From Desulfobacula toluolica Tol2 (GTDB lineage: Bacteria; Desulfobacterota; Desulfobacteria; Desulfobacterales; Desulfobacteraceae), in the NCBI RefSeq assembly GCF_000307105.1, contig NC_018645.1, positions 1,004,578 to 1,068,577 on the forward strand: DNA of 64,000 nt, written 5' to 3'. Shown here piece after piece: positions 45,537 to 54,217 of the stretch (position 1 is the stretch's first letter; each line of letters opens with the position of its first letter). The notes under the pieces were generated by a model. It was not told the origin of the DNA. It saw nothing but the letters and a program-made list of their open reading frames with translations, and ran no database searches. The position numbers and the translations under genes were made by a program.

Positions 45537-45604
45537 GTTTATAAGCTTTGAATGTTTGTAAAATTTGAACGGTTGTAAAATTTGTATGTTTATAAGTTTT
45601 TAAT
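45537..45604 (+). repeat. short degenerate direct repeats between hdrA and mvhD
   Basis: GTTTATAAGCTTTGAAT recurs as GTTTATAAGTTTTTAAT about 51 bases on. Between them TTTGTAAAATTTG and GTTGTAAAATTTG form a second pair. They are AT-rich and may simply be slippage products. Confidence 0.5.
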
Positions 45605-45635
45605 ATTCATAAGCGTTGATGAACGGAGGTTAAAC

Positions 45636-46061
45636 ATGACCCGGGAATTTGAACCCAGGATAATCGCATTCTGCTGCCAGTATTGAGCTTATGCAGCCGG
45701 GGACCTGGCAGGTTCCATGAGACTGTCCTATCCAGCAGACGTTAAAATTATTCAGGTGCCCTGCACGGGACGGGTGGACATTCTTCACCTGCTGAATGCC
45801 ATTGAAGACGGAGCGGACGGGGTTTATGTGGCGGGATGCCTTGAAGGAGAGTGCCATTTTAAAGAGGGCAATTTTAAGGCCCGAAAAAAAGTGGAATATG
45901 TTCAACGGACATTGACGGAGCTTGGCATTGAGCCTGAACGGGTGCGGATGTACAATCTTTCGTCGGCCCAGGGTGCGAGATTTGCCGAGATTGCCAATGA
46001 GATGGTGGCCTGCATCAGGGAGTTGGGGCCAAGTCCGGTGAAAAAACACCATGCAGCGTGA
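45636..46061 (+). CDS. mvhD: MvhD/FrhD-type electron-transfer selenoprotein
   Basis: 141 residues, reading TGA at 45684-45686 (codon 17) as selenocysteine. GGAGG lies 6 bases before the ATG at 45636. The start MTREFEPRIIAFCCQY-U-AYAAGDLAG matches the family motif FCCxxCxYxxADLAG, with Sec at the third cysteine. Later marks VPCTGRVDILHLL, GVYVAGCLEGECHF and FAEIANEM are typical. A frame starting at 45717 would lose the cluster-binding motif and is rejected. MvhD holds a [2Fe-2S] cluster and passes electrons to HdrA; in acetogens it is part of the MetVF-Hdr complex. Sec-containing F420-hydrogenase delta/MvhD proteins are known from methanogens and deltaproteobacteria. Confidence 0.9.
45698..45719 (+). 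promoter_or_regulatory. bacterial SECIS-like hairpin (mvhD)
   Basis: GGGACCT (45700-45706) and AGGTTCC (45710-45716) pair around a GGC loop with one G-U, and outer bases extend the stem. It begins 11 bases after the TGA, as in the other selenoprotein gene of this block. Confidence 0.78.
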
Positions 46062-46155
46062 AGTTTTAAGCGAAACAAAAATTTTCATACTGTTAAATTG
46101 TGCCAAAAAAAAATTCAAGTTTTTGGAATGGTTAAAAAAACAATAGAGGTGAATC

Positions 46156-46833
46156 ATGATAGTAGCAGATCGAAAATCTCTTCCTGAGATATTGGCGATG
46201 GTTGAAAATGATAAAAAAATTCTCATCATCGGGTGCAAAGGGTGCGTTACTGTCTGTAATGTCGGGGGATTAAAGGAGGTTGAAATACTGGCCTCGGTAA
46301 TTAAAATCGCCAGAAAGAAAAATGGAAACGACATTGAAATTGATACTCAGGTTCTGGAAAGACAGTGCGACACCGAATATGTGGCCGGGATAAGCGATAC
46401 CGTAGGGGATTATGATGCGGTTGTATCTCTTGCCTGCGGCGTGGGGCCCCAGTTTTTATCTGAAATGTACAAAGACCAGACCTTTTATCCCGGGGTCAAC
46501 ACCACCTTTTTCGGCGGTGCCACCCAGCACGGGATCTGGGAGGAGAGGTGCGCGGGCTGCGGCACCTGTGTGATTCACGATTTCGGCGGGCTGTGCCCCA
46601 TATCAAGGTGTGCCAAAAGCCTTATGAACGGCCCCTGCGGCGGATCATCCAACGGGATTTGCGAGGTAAACAAAGACACGGTGTGTGTCTGGGATTTGAT
46701 TGTCCGCAAAAAAATGGAGGCTGGAAAACTCGAAGACCTGATGGGTCTCAAGGGGATAAAAAACTGGCGCACGGCACGGGATGGCGGACCGAGAAGAAGC
46801 ATACGCGAAGAATTGGTCAAGGGCAACATATAA
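46156..46833 (+). CDS. metV: MetV: iron-sulfur partner of methylenetetrahydrofolate reductase
   Basis: 225 residues. The N-terminal part has LIIGCKGCVTVCNVGGLKE, and a C-terminal cysteine region reads ERCAGCGTCVIHDFGG, CPISRCAKSLMNGPCGG and CEVNKDTVC, the MetV / MTHFR C-terminal zinc- and cluster-binding pattern. In Moorella-type acetogens MetV forms the core with MetF and links it to Hdr subunits. AGAGGTG precedes the ATG. metF follows after 135 bases. Confidence 0.9.
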   Translation: MIVADRKSLPEILAMVENDKKILIIGCKGCVTVCNVGGLKEVEILASVIKIARKKNGNDIEIDTQVLERQCDTEYVAGISDTVGDYDAVVSLACGVGPQFLSEMYKDQTFYPGVNTTFFGGATQHGIWEERCAGCGTCVIHDFGGLCPISRCAKSLMNGPCGGSSNGICEVNKDTVCVWDLIVRKKMEAGKLEDLMGLKGIKNWRTARDGGPRRSIREELVKGNI

Positions 46834-46968
46834 ATGCCACAGGCAGAGTCGGGATTTTATTTGGATCTGTCCGCAATATCCTAAAGGGCAGAAACCAAAG
46901 ATGTAACGTTTTTTGTTTGAATTTTTTGAGAAGTTTTAGATAAAAAACTGACAAAGGAGAAGACTCAA

Positions 46969-47937
46969 ATGAATGAGCTTAAGTCAGGCAGCGAATTTAA
47001 ACCAGGAAATGATCTTAAGTCGGGAAGTAATCTTGAAAAGGTTCTAAAGGCCGGTTATTTCGCATTCACAGGAGAGTGCGGCCCCCCCAAAGGTGCCAAT
47101 GTCCGGCATCTGAAAGAAAAATTTCAATATCTCAAAGGCAATGTGGATGCTGTGAATATGACCGATAACCAGACAGCAGTGGTCAGGATGTCTTCTCTTG
47201 CAGGGTCGGCTCTGTTGGTTGAAGAAGGGCTGGAACCCAATTTTCAGATGGTCTGCCGGGACCGCAACCGCCTGGCCATCATGAGCGATATTTTGGGTGC
47301 CTATGCCCTGGGTATTCGGAATATGCTGTGTCTTTCCGGGGATCACCAGACATTTGGCAACCATCCTGAAGCCAAAAATGTTCATGATATTGATTCCATG
47401 CAGCTTATCTCAGTAGTAAAAAAGATGAGGGATGAGGAAAAGTTCATTAACGGTGAGGAAATTGATGTTGCACCCCGGATGTTCATTGGTGCGGCATGCA
47501 ACCCTTTTGCCGACCCCTATGAATACCGGGTATACCGGCTGGCCAATAAAATAGAAGCCGGGGCTGATTTTATTCAGACCCAGTGTATCTTTAACATGGA
47601 AAAGTTCCGGGATTTCATGAAAAAGGCTGTGGACATGGGGCTTCATGAACGCTGCTATATTCTGGCCGGAGTTACCCCCATGAAAAATGCGGGTATGGCC
47701 AATTTCATGTCAAAATTCGTGCCTGGCATGGACATTCCCGATTCTCTGATCAAGCGCCTCAAGGGTGTGGACAAGCGTGACCAGGCAGAAGAGGGCATCA
47801 AGTTCGCCCTGGAACAGGTGGAAGAATTCAAACAGATGGAAGGGGTTTCAGGGGTACACATGATGGCCATTGAATGGGAACACAAGATGCCTGAAATCGC
47901 CGAACGGGCGGGGATGTTGCCCAGGCCTGCGGTGTAG
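46969..47937 (+). CDS. metF: methylenetetrahydrofolate reductase
   Basis: 322 residues. The MTHFR TIM barrel has FAFTGECGPPKGANV at strand 1, VNMTDNQTAVVRM, CRDRNRLAIMSDILGAYALG, MLCLSGDHQTFGNHP, GAACNPF, and DFIQTQCIFNMEKF. It interconverts methylene- and methyl-tetrahydrofolate using FMN/FAD and, with MetV and the Hdr/Mvh proteins, probably ferredoxin or NAD(P)H. In sulfate reducers that oxidise acetate it runs toward methylene-THF. The first 20 residues hold a small repeat (ELKSGS, DLKSGS) not seen in typical MetF. AAAGGAGAAG precedes the ATG. A terminator follows, so this is the last gene of the block. Confidence 0.92.
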   Translation: MNELKSGSEFKPGNDLKSGSNLEKVLKAGYFAFTGECGPPKGANVRHLKEKFQYLKGNVDAVNMTDNQTAVVRMSSLAGSALLVEEGLEPNFQMVCRDRNRLAIMSDILGAYALGIRNMLCLSGDHQTFGNHPEAKNVHDIDSMQLISVVKKMRDEEKFINGEEIDVAPRMFIGAACNPFADPYEYRVYRLANKIEAGADFIQTQCIFNMEKFRDFMKKAVDMGLHERCYILAGVTPMKNAGMANFMSKFVPGMDIPDSLIKRLKGVDKRDQAEEGIKFALEQVEEFKQMEGVSGVHMMAIEWEHKMPEIAERAGMLPRPAV

Positions 47938-47976
47938 GGCATGGCATCCGGTTGTTTGACCTGGGTATCAAAAGCA

Positions 47977-48018
47977 GCGCGGCCTTACGGAAGCTGTTTT
48001 CCGGGCCGCTCTTTTTTG
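47977..48018 (+). terminator. intrinsic terminator of the met/hdr block
   Basis: GCGGCC (47979-47984) pairs with GGCCGC (48004-48009), with an inner CGGAA/TTCCG stem, followed directly by TCTTTTTTG. It closes the transcript after metF. Confidence 0.82.
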
Positions 48019-48049
48019 AAAACCGTTTAAGCCCTAAGGCAGCTGAACG

Positions 48050-49285
48050 TTATTTCTCCGGGATATCCGCAGGTTTCTCCAGGGCGCTTAATCTTCTTTG
48101 AATTCCCCATTCAAGTCTCTGGATGTCAAATTCAGGAACACGGTATTGTTGGAAAATTTCCTTCCATTTTGAGACGGCGGAAAGGACGTCGTCAATAATA
48201 CCCTCTGTCCGGGGAATTTTAAGTTTTTTACCGATTTGCTGTAATGTAAGCCGGTTGGGAGGCAACTGCCCGGATCCCATCGGGAAAGATAAAACATGCT
48301 CTCTTCTTTCATATAAATCCGGCAACACATCGTATGCCGGAGACAAACAAAAACCAGGCTCTTTATGGAGTATGCAGAAATTTTTCAGATGATCATCGGT
48401 ATTCCCGATTGCCGCATTGAAAGTCATCTGGCGAAACAGCATGGGGATATCGACAGATGGTTGAAAACTGTATTTTCTGAGGATTTCAAACAGGTCTTTG
48501 TATCCCAGTTGATAGTATCCTTCCGCCTGCAGCAGTGTCTGCATGCTGATCATGTGATACCGACCGCCGTGTTCGGAAATATCAAATCTCTTTATCAGTA
48601 AAATATTTCGGCCGCCAACTTCCCTGATTTCAAAATCAGGTACATCCAGGCCGGACAACCTTGCCATTTCAAGGCATCCAGCCTCAATCCGTTCAACGCA
48701 AAAAGAATCATCATGCTTTGGGAATTTTGCAAGGCACAGATATCCAGGCTCCCTTTGAACAAGGGTTTTTGGCCTGGCTCCGCCGGGAGAACTGCCATGG
48801 ACAAACAGCAATTTTAATTGTTTTTCATTCACCGGCAGTCCCGCATCATATCGCAGGGCCGCCTCTAAAAGATCCGGCAGGCTTACAATATCAGCCGGCT
48901 GATTGATATGCGTTATCTGCCCTTTTGGCGCAAATGACAAGGCCCCCAATCCATTGGCTCCCAAAACCCCAAGCAGATTTGGCGGGCGCTGTTCGCTGCG
49001 GGGCAGCCCGGCTTTCTGTATCAGGATTTTCCTGCCCCAATTATCTGGCAGAGCGTCTTCAAAAACAGCGTGAATCCCTTCCGGCCTTTGTACGGTAAAC
49101 TCTTCCTGTCTCAGAGGAAGGGTTACGGGATCCAAAGGGAAAGCCTTTGGATGCTCAAGATATTCCCGGGTATATTGAAAGGCCCCGGGAATGATACCTT
49201 TTTTGTCTGGTTCCCTGGTGACGATTTCCCCGCAATTGATGGTTGTGTTATCGGGAAGGGTGATGTTAACGTCCAGCCAGATCAT
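48050..49285 (-). CDS. hipA: HipA-type toxin kinase
   Basis: 411 residues of the HipA family, serine kinases that phosphorylate glutamyl-tRNA synthetase or other targets and cause dormancy. Seen: the N-subdomain 1, VHGSSPGGARPKTLV (ATP-binding glycine loop, near 165-180), catalytic loop GNTDDHLKNFCI, and metal motif LSPAYDVLP. The start overlaps the hipB stop by ATGA, so antitoxin and toxin are coupled. Length is slightly shorter than E. coli HipA (440). Confidence 0.9.
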   Translation of the reverse strand: MIWLDVNITLPDNTTINCGEIVTREPDKKGIIPGAFQYTREYLEHPKAFPLDPVTLPLRQEEFTVQRPEGIHAVFEDALPDNWGRKILIQKAGLPRSEQRPPNLLGVLGANGLGALSFAPKGQITHINQPADIVSLPDLLEAALRYDAGLPVNEKQLKLLFVHGSSPGGARPKTLVQREPGYLCLAKFPKHDDSFCVERIEAGCLEMARLSGLDVPDFEIREVGGRNILLIKRFDISEHGGRYHMISMQTLLQAEGYYQLGYKDLFEILRKYSFQPSVDIPMLFRQMTFNAAIGNTDDHLKNFCILHKEPGFCLSPAYDVLPDLYERREHVLSFPMGSGQLPPNRLTLQQIGKKLKIPRTEGIIDDVLSAVSKWKEIFQQYRVPEFDIQRLEWGIQRRLSALEKPADIPEK

Positions 49286-49578
49286 TTTTTTATCCTCTTT
49301 TTGCCAGCCCGTTGCCTGGGTTTGTCCCGCTTTTGATTCCGGACCTCTTCAAATAAGGATTTTCGGGGGGCCAGCAGATAATCCAGGTCGTCAAGCCTGT
49401 CAAGCACGGCCAAGGCTTTTTCCCACTTGCCGATTGATATTGAAGGGTCCCCTTGTTCCATTTTATAGAGTGTGGGAATCGACACGCCGATTCGAAAGGC
49501 AAACTCCCTTTGCGGATCATTACGTTCCAGCCGGGCTTTTTTCAGGCGTTGCCCCAATTGTTTTATTTTATCATCCAC
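49282..49578 (-). CDS. hipB: HipB-type antitoxin
   Basis: 98 residues. An XRE-type helix-turn-helix (LGQRLKKARLERNDPQREFA, then IGVSIPTLYKMEQGDPSIS) fills residues 8-65. A basic tail (RDKPRQRAGKKRIKK) follows. It should bind HipA and repress the operon. The region upstream is extremely AT-rich; I could not pick out a certain operator. Confidence 0.88.
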   Translation of the reverse strand: MDDKIKQLGQRLKKARLERNDPQREFAFRIGVSIPTLYKMEQGDPSISIGKWEKALAVLDRLDDLDYLLAPRKSLFEEVRNQKRDKPRQRAGKKRIKK

Positions 49579-49710
49579 GGGTTCTATCCATCCTGAAATT
49601 GATTCAATATAAAACTAATAAATATTCTTTTTATATAATTAAATTGTAAATAAAACAAATATTATTTAATGTTATTTTTTATAAAAATTAAAAGTCCGCT
49701 ATCAAAAAGG

Positions 49711-49754
49711 GAGCCAGCCTGACGGGAATATTTTTCAGGCTGGCTCTTTTTTTT
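49711..49754. terminator. bidirectional intrinsic terminator
   Basis: Perfect arms GAGCCAGCCTGA (49711-49722) and TCAGGCTGGCTC (49735-49746). Eight Ts follow on the plus strand, and CCCTTTTTG on the minus strand. On the minus strand it ends the 49759-50487 gene. No plus-strand gene precedes it. Confidence 0.88.
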
Positions 49755-49758
49755 AAAT

Positions 49759-50487
49759 TTATCTATCAAGACGGTTTAGATATTCGAGAATTTGTTCGTT
49801 ATTCATACGGCTTTGGCGGTCTCCCATTTTTTTATTCATGTTGATTCGGGTCTCATATTCTGAAATCAAGTCACGATGCCCTGTACTATCTGCCTGGGTT
49901 AGAAAAGTTGTGCCATAGGGAAGGTGACTTGGATCAAAGGACAATATTGCATGATCAAGCAAGGATATTTCACCGGCATCATATAATTTTTGCGACAACT
50001 CAGCGGTCTCATCCGTAGTTATATTGCGGACGTCGTATTTTGAGGCTGTTTTTTGCCAAATGGATTCAGATCCTGTCAAAGCCGCATTCCCGGCGGAATC
50101 ATCCTGCATGGCAGATTCAGCCGCAAGACGTTTCTGGATCTCTTCTGAGATGGTTTTTTCAATGGCAGCACGGTCTTTGGGCGACATTTTGCCAAGGTCT
50201 TCTTGTGTAATCCCCATTGCCATAAGGATTTCATCTCTGAGTTTCTCTATTCTTCGTACCCGAAGTTCCTTGAAATAGCCGGCAAACCCTTTTTCTTTGA
50301 TTATGGCGACATCGTCACTCGCATGGGAATTATCTGCCTGGTTTTGCCTGGTATTGACAGTATTTTCCATCTGCTTTTCCAAAAGCTCGGCAAACTGGCC
50401 TAATGTGTCTGTTATCTTTTGATTACAGGGTACTATGGTCGTCAGGGATAGTGATTTTACAGGAATTGAAGTCGTTTCAATGGTCAT
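49759..50487 (-). CDS. hypothetical protein
   Basis: 242 residues; I do not recognise it. It is soluble, without signal peptide. A mainly helical middle part (FKELRVRRIEKLRDEILMAM, LGKMSPKDRAAIEKTISEEI) is followed by a conserved-looking stretch YDVRNITTDETAELSQKLYD and AGEISLLDHAILSFDPSHLP, which has the feel of a real domain. AAGGAGAAAAAT gives a good ribosome site, and a terminator follows, so it is a single-gene transcript. Position next to hipBA and a palindromic region suggests accessory DNA. Confidence 0.6.
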   Translation of the reverse strand: MTIETTSIPVKSLSLTTIVPCNQKITDTLGQFAELLEKQMENTVNTRQNQADNSHASDDVAIIKEKGFAGYFKELRVRRIEKLRDEILMAMGITQEDLGKMSPKDRAAIEKTISEEIQKRLAAESAMQDDSAGNAALTGSESIWQKTASKYDVRNITTDETAELSQKLYDAGEISLLDHAILSFDPSHLPYGTTFLTQADSTGHRDLISEYETRINMNKKMGDRQSRMNNEQILEYLNRLDR

Positions 50488-50643
50488 ATTTTTCTCCTTT
50501 TGTCCTTGTTGTAGTCCTCATGTTATAAAAAGCAAAATTCCGGCCAGGCTAAATATTATTTTGAGGAACAGGGATTCAATAATACTCGAATTTAATAAAG
50601 ATCAAGTTCATGTGTGTTTGTTTTAAGAAATTTTCATATTGAC

Positions 50644-50691
50644 GCACGACACAAAGTCGTGACACATTAATGTCGCTCTTTAGTGTCGTGC
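50644..50691. repeat. GCACGACAC / GTGTCGTGC inverted repeat
   Basis: GCACGACAC (50644-50652) and GTGTCGTGC (50683-50691) are perfect 9-bp arms. The interior holds further GTCGTGACAC and ATGTCGC fragments that can form smaller hairpins. Similar GTGACA and TGTCGCGTGTC words recur to 50762. Confidence 0.65.
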
Positions 50692-50771
50692 ATTGTGAAT
50701 GCGTGACAGATAAATTTGTTTTTCACAAATTTTATAAAGGAAAGAATGCATGTCGCGTGTCATGCCTGCCT

Positions 50772-50875
50772 AAGAGTTTGATCTATCTGGTGCTGCTGAA
50801 AGCCTCAGTCATTCTCAATAGAAAACAATTAAGTGATCTGGCTGTTAATCATGCATTGTCACTTTGGACTGGTTG
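50772..50875 (+). pseudogene. remnant of rplT (ribosomal protein L20) C-terminus
   Basis: The plus-strand frame gives KASVILNRKQLSDLAVNH, the well-known L20 segment (KKASVILNRKxLSDLAV). Before it, SLIYLVLL resembles the SFIxGLK stretch with small insertions. The frame then runs into an unrelated LSLWTG and stop. No infC, rpmI or L20 N-terminal half is present, so it is a broken 3' fragment, probably a by-product of past insertion. Confidence 0.68.
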
Positions 50876-51233
50876 AGAGATTGAAATTATGGGGCTGTTG
50901 TACGGTGAATACAGTTTTAAATGTATAACGCATTAAAAACTGGACAATCGAATAATATATTGATAATACATATGAAATCAATTTTATTTCATGTCTCCAG
51001 TTCATATTGCTCACAAATTGATCCGCTGATTCAAAAATATTGATTAGGTGCTGACAACAAACACGATTTCATCCGTTGAGGGAGACTTGTAAATAATTAT
51101 ATTTTACTCAAAGCTCCGTTTTTTTTATTCTGATTTTTTAAAACAACTGTTTATCCAGCCTTTTTCAGTTTACTGAAAACCGGACAATTGAGTTTTATCA
51201 AAGCACTTAAAATCATAAAAAGGAGAAGAGCAA

Positions 51234-53150
51234 ATGTTTAAAAACATGAAACTTGGTACGAAAATTTTCAGTGGGTTCGCCCTGGTACTTGTTTTTCTTT
51301 GTATCGTTGCCTTTATCGGGTTTAAAAGCCTGTCAGGAGTGATTGACCGGGTGGACAAGGCCGATGATGTGAATCGTATCGTTAAAATGATTTTGGACAC
51401 CCGCCAGCAGGAGAAAAATTATATTATCAGGGGGGATCACTCTTATATAAAAAAAGTTGAAGAAGATATAGAAAAGCTTGTGGAACAGGCTATTAAAACA
51501 AAAAACAAGTTTGATCAGGCCATAAACAAAGATCAGATGGACCAGGTGATTGAAAAAGCAACTGCTTATTCCAATGCATTTAAGGAATATGTGGAACTGG
51601 ATCATCAAAAAGAGAATGCCATGAAAGAAATGCGCTCCATGGCAAGAAAAGTTTTAGCACAGTCTGAAGCCATAAGGGAAGATCAAAAACTACAATTGAC
51701 TCAAGCAATGAAAAAATTTGCCGGCGATGATGTTATCAATGATAAGCTTAAAAAAGCGGATGATGCCAACAGGCTGATCAAATGGTTTATGGACGGTCGT
51801 AAAAACGAAAAAGAATTCATCATATCCAAAGGAGAAAACAAGTGGCGGGAGAATGTTGATACAAACCTGGCAAAAATCCTGGCGTTGTCATATGATTTGA
51901 AATTACGGTTTAAACAAAGCCGGAATATTGAACAGATAACTTCTGTTATTGCGGCTATCCGGCAATATGATAAAGCTTTTAATAATTTTGCAGAACTTAT
52001 GAAAACACAAAAAATTACCGATGACAGGATGGTCAAGTCAGCAAGGGGTGTCAATGAAGTCTGTACGGCAGCAAGGGGGGATCAAAAGGCAAAAATGGGA
52101 CGGCAGATTTCAACTGCAAATAGCATCATGCTAACCGGAACAATTATTGCGATTTTTCTGGGTCTTTTATTTGCATTCATTATTACAAGAATCATTACCA
52201 AGCCACTGAACATAGTAATCCAGGGTCTGGGCGAAGGAGCCAGCCAAGTTGCCTCAGCTTCTGGCCAAGTGTCTTCAACCAGTCAGTCACTGGCTGAGGG
52301 CTCTTCAGAGCAAGCAGCTTCCATAGAAGAGACTTCGTCATCCATGGAGGAAATGTCTTCAATGACAAAGAGAAATGCTGAAAATGCAGGACAGGCCGAT
52401 GCGATCATGAAAGATTCAAGTAAGGTTGTCAGCGCTGCCAATGAATCAATGACTCAACTGACCCAATCCATGAAAGAGATTTCAAACGCCAGTAAAAAAA
52501 CTTCTAAAATCATAAAAACCATTGATGAGATTGCTTTTCAAACCAATCTTCTGGCGCTTAATGCTGCTGTTGAGGCTGCCAGAGCAGGAGAAGCAGGCGC
52601 AGGATTTGCCGTTGTGGCAGATGAAGTAAGAAACCTGGCCATGAGGGCCGCAGATGCTGCAAATGAAACTTCTTCGCTGATAGAAGGAACCGTTAACAAG
52701 GTCAATAATGGTTCCAGGCTGGTTTCAACTGCCAATGAAGCATTTTGTAAAGTTACTGAAAGTTCAGGACAGGTAGCCGCTCTAATATCAGAGATATCAC
52801 ATGCTTCCAAAGAGCAGTCTGATGGAATCGAGCAGGTTAACAGTGCTATCGGTGAGATGGATAAGGTTATTCAACAAAATGCGGCTAATGCTGAAGAATC
52901 TGCTTCTGCATCAGAAGAGTTGAGTGCCCAGGCAGAACATCTCAAAGAATTTGTAGCAGACCTTGTTTCTCTTGTTACCGGGGACAAGAATAGAAGCTCT
53001 GGAAGGTCTTATGGAATAATAACCCGAAAGATTTCAGCAAAACATGACGAAGCTTCAGTTCAGGGCAATAAAATATTGTCCGGTGCAAAGGAAGTCCGGC
53101 CGGACCAGGAGATACGGTTTGTCAAAGATGATGATTTTGAATCTTTTTGA
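51234..53150 (+). CDS. methyl-accepting chemotaxis protein with HBM-type sensor
   Basis: 638 residues. A membrane segment (10-32) is followed by an all-helical sensor (about 35-295) with two similar modules, [20 protein letters not shown] and [20 protein letters not shown]. This is the helical bimodular (HBM) pattern known from McpS-like receptors of organic acids. A second membrane segment (about 300-320) leads to the signalling hairpin with [20 protein letters not shown] and [16 protein letters not shown] at the tip. Glu/Gln methylation segments flank it. The tail ends DDDFESF. AAAAGGAGAAG precedes the ATG. No che genes are adjacent. Confidence 0.93.
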   Translation: MFKNMKLGTKIFSGFALVLVFLCIVAFIGFKSLSGVIDRVDKADDVNRIVKMILDTRQQEKNYIIRGDHSYIKKVEEDIEKLVEQAIKTKNKFDQAINKDQMDQVIEKATAYSNAFKEYVELDHQKENAMKEMRSMARKVLAQSEAIREDQKLQLTQAMKKFAGDDVINDKLKKADDANRLIKWFMDGRKNEKEFIISKGENKWRENVDTNLAKILALSYDLKLRFKQSRNIEQITSVIAAIRQYDKAFNNFAELMKTQKITDDRMVKSARGVNEVCTAARGDQKAKMGRQISTANSIMLTGTIIAIFLGLLFAFIITRIITKPLNIVIQGLGEGASQVASASGQVSSTSQSLAEGSSEQAASIEETSSSMEEMSSMTKRNAENAGQADAIMKDSSKVVSAANESMTQLTQSMKEISNASKKTSKIIKTIDEIAFQTNLLALNAAVEAARAGEAGAGFAVVADEVRNLAMRAADAANETSSLIEGTVNKVNNGSRLVSTANEAFCKVTESSGQVAALISEISHASKEQSDGIEQVNSAIGEMDKVIQQNAANAEESASASEELSAQAEHLKEFVADLVSLVTGDKNRSSGRSYGIITRKISAKHDEASVQGNKILSGAKEVRPDQEIRFVKDDDFESF

Positions 53151-53312
53151 TTGATTTCTGGCGAGCTTTGTCTGAAAAAGGCATCCCTTCCGTGCGACTA
53201 CTTGCCTCACTGCTTCTATCCGGTACTGTTCGCACAGACACATGAAAACATCGACAAGGCCAACACGGGTGCTGGCAGACTGCAGACAAAGCCGCCGCTG
53301 TATTTTTCCCTG

Positions 53313-53999
53313 TTAAATCTCCTGAAGCTTGCCAAAATCTTTTTCCAGTTCCCTGGCCTTGTCGTTTTGTCCCTGCTGCTCAAGGCTTTTGATGATTTCT
53401 TTGAATTTTTCTTCCAGTTTTGGAAGAATATCGTTACGGATGTTTTCCTGCATCTCTTTGCTTGATGATTCAAGCCTGGTTTTAAGTTCTGATAATTTTT
53501 TTTTCAAGTTTTTATATTGATCTGATTCCGGGATTTTTTCAATGTCTGTAAGCATTTTGGAAAAAGCATTTTCAAGTGTCTGGCCCAGGGATTCAAGGGC
53601 TTTGGCATAAGGGATGAGAGTACGTTTAGAGGTGCCTTGAACAATTGTGCCTGGGTCAAGTTTTTTGCCGCCCGGATTGTTCTGTTCCAAAAAAACAGCT
53701 TTGGATTCTGATTTTGAGTTTGAGGAAAGAGGCGATACATCAATGTAAAACTGTGTATCTTCGGTGGCTGCATGGGAAAATTCTTTCTGGATTTGGATTG
53801 AGACAAGAAAGTCGGCATCCTTGGTATAGGATATGGTTTTGACTTTACCTATGGTGGTTGAGTTGAAGATCACCGGGTCATTTTGTTTAAGACCGTCAAT
53901 TTGTTTGAATTGAACAGACAGGGTTAGACCGGTGCAGGCGCTCAAAAAAAAGAGGCTTGCAAGCAGGCCAAAAATTGTGGATTTTAACGTCAGAGTCAT
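53313..53999 (-). CDS. MlaD-domain lipoprotein
   Basis: 228 residues from the ATG at 53999, which has AAGGAG upstream; the frame is open to 54056. A lipoprotein signal ends in FFLSACTGL, with the lipobox cysteine near residue 22. An MlaD/MCE domain follows (LTLSVQFKQIDGLKQNDPVI, STTIGKVKTISY). The C-terminal half is a long charged coiled coil. It resembles PqiB/MlaD-type components of phospholipid transport between membranes, but no permease or ATPase is near. It converges with the chemoreceptor gene. Confidence 0.78.
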   Translation of the reverse strand: MTLTLKSTIFGLLASLFFLSACTGLTLSVQFKQIDGLKQNDPVIFNSTTIGKVKTISYTKDADFLVSIQIQKEFSHAATEDTQFYIDVSPLSSNSKSESKAVFLEQNNPGGKKLDPGTIVQGTSKRTLIPYAKALESLGQTLENAFSKMLTDIEKIPESDQYKNLKKKLSELKTRLESSSKEMQENIRNDILPKLEEKFKEIIKSLEQQGQNDKARELEKDFGKLQEI

Positions 54000-54217
54000 G
54001 ACTTCGTGTTCTCCTTGATCTTTTTTGTAAGTGTTTCTTTGTTTTATCGAATCCAATAAAGCAAAAATTTGATTTTATTATTTGATCACATCGTAATATT
54101 CATAACCTTTATTGTATCATTTTTAGAAATATCCACAACAAATTTGTCGTTACATGAGGAGAAGCCCAAGTATTTGTAGTCAGTAATTTATGAAAAATAA
54201 ATTCATATGATCTGTTC

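Larger units (their letters stand above)
50488..51233. other. 746-base non-coding accessory stretch
   Basis: Contains a palindrome cluster rich in GACAC/GTGTC (50641-50770), an rplT remnant (50772-50875), and a motif AAAACTGGACAATCGA near 50936 repeated as AAAACCGGACAATTGA near 51176. An 18-base inverted repeat, TTTTCAGT and ACTGAAAA, lies at 51162-51179. The rest is AT-rich. No intact gene is seen. Confidence 0.6.

Noticed and set aside
45717-46061. MvhD starting at the ATG 45717
   Set aside because: It would lose the FCCxxU cluster motif and has no ribosome site; the ATG at 45636 has GGAGG and restores the family N-terminus through an in-frame TGA.
53055-53243. Small minus-strand gene between the chemoreceptor and MlaD-type genes
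   Set aside because: It largely overlaps the chemoreceptor 3' end in antisense and its translation shows no family marks or ribosome site.
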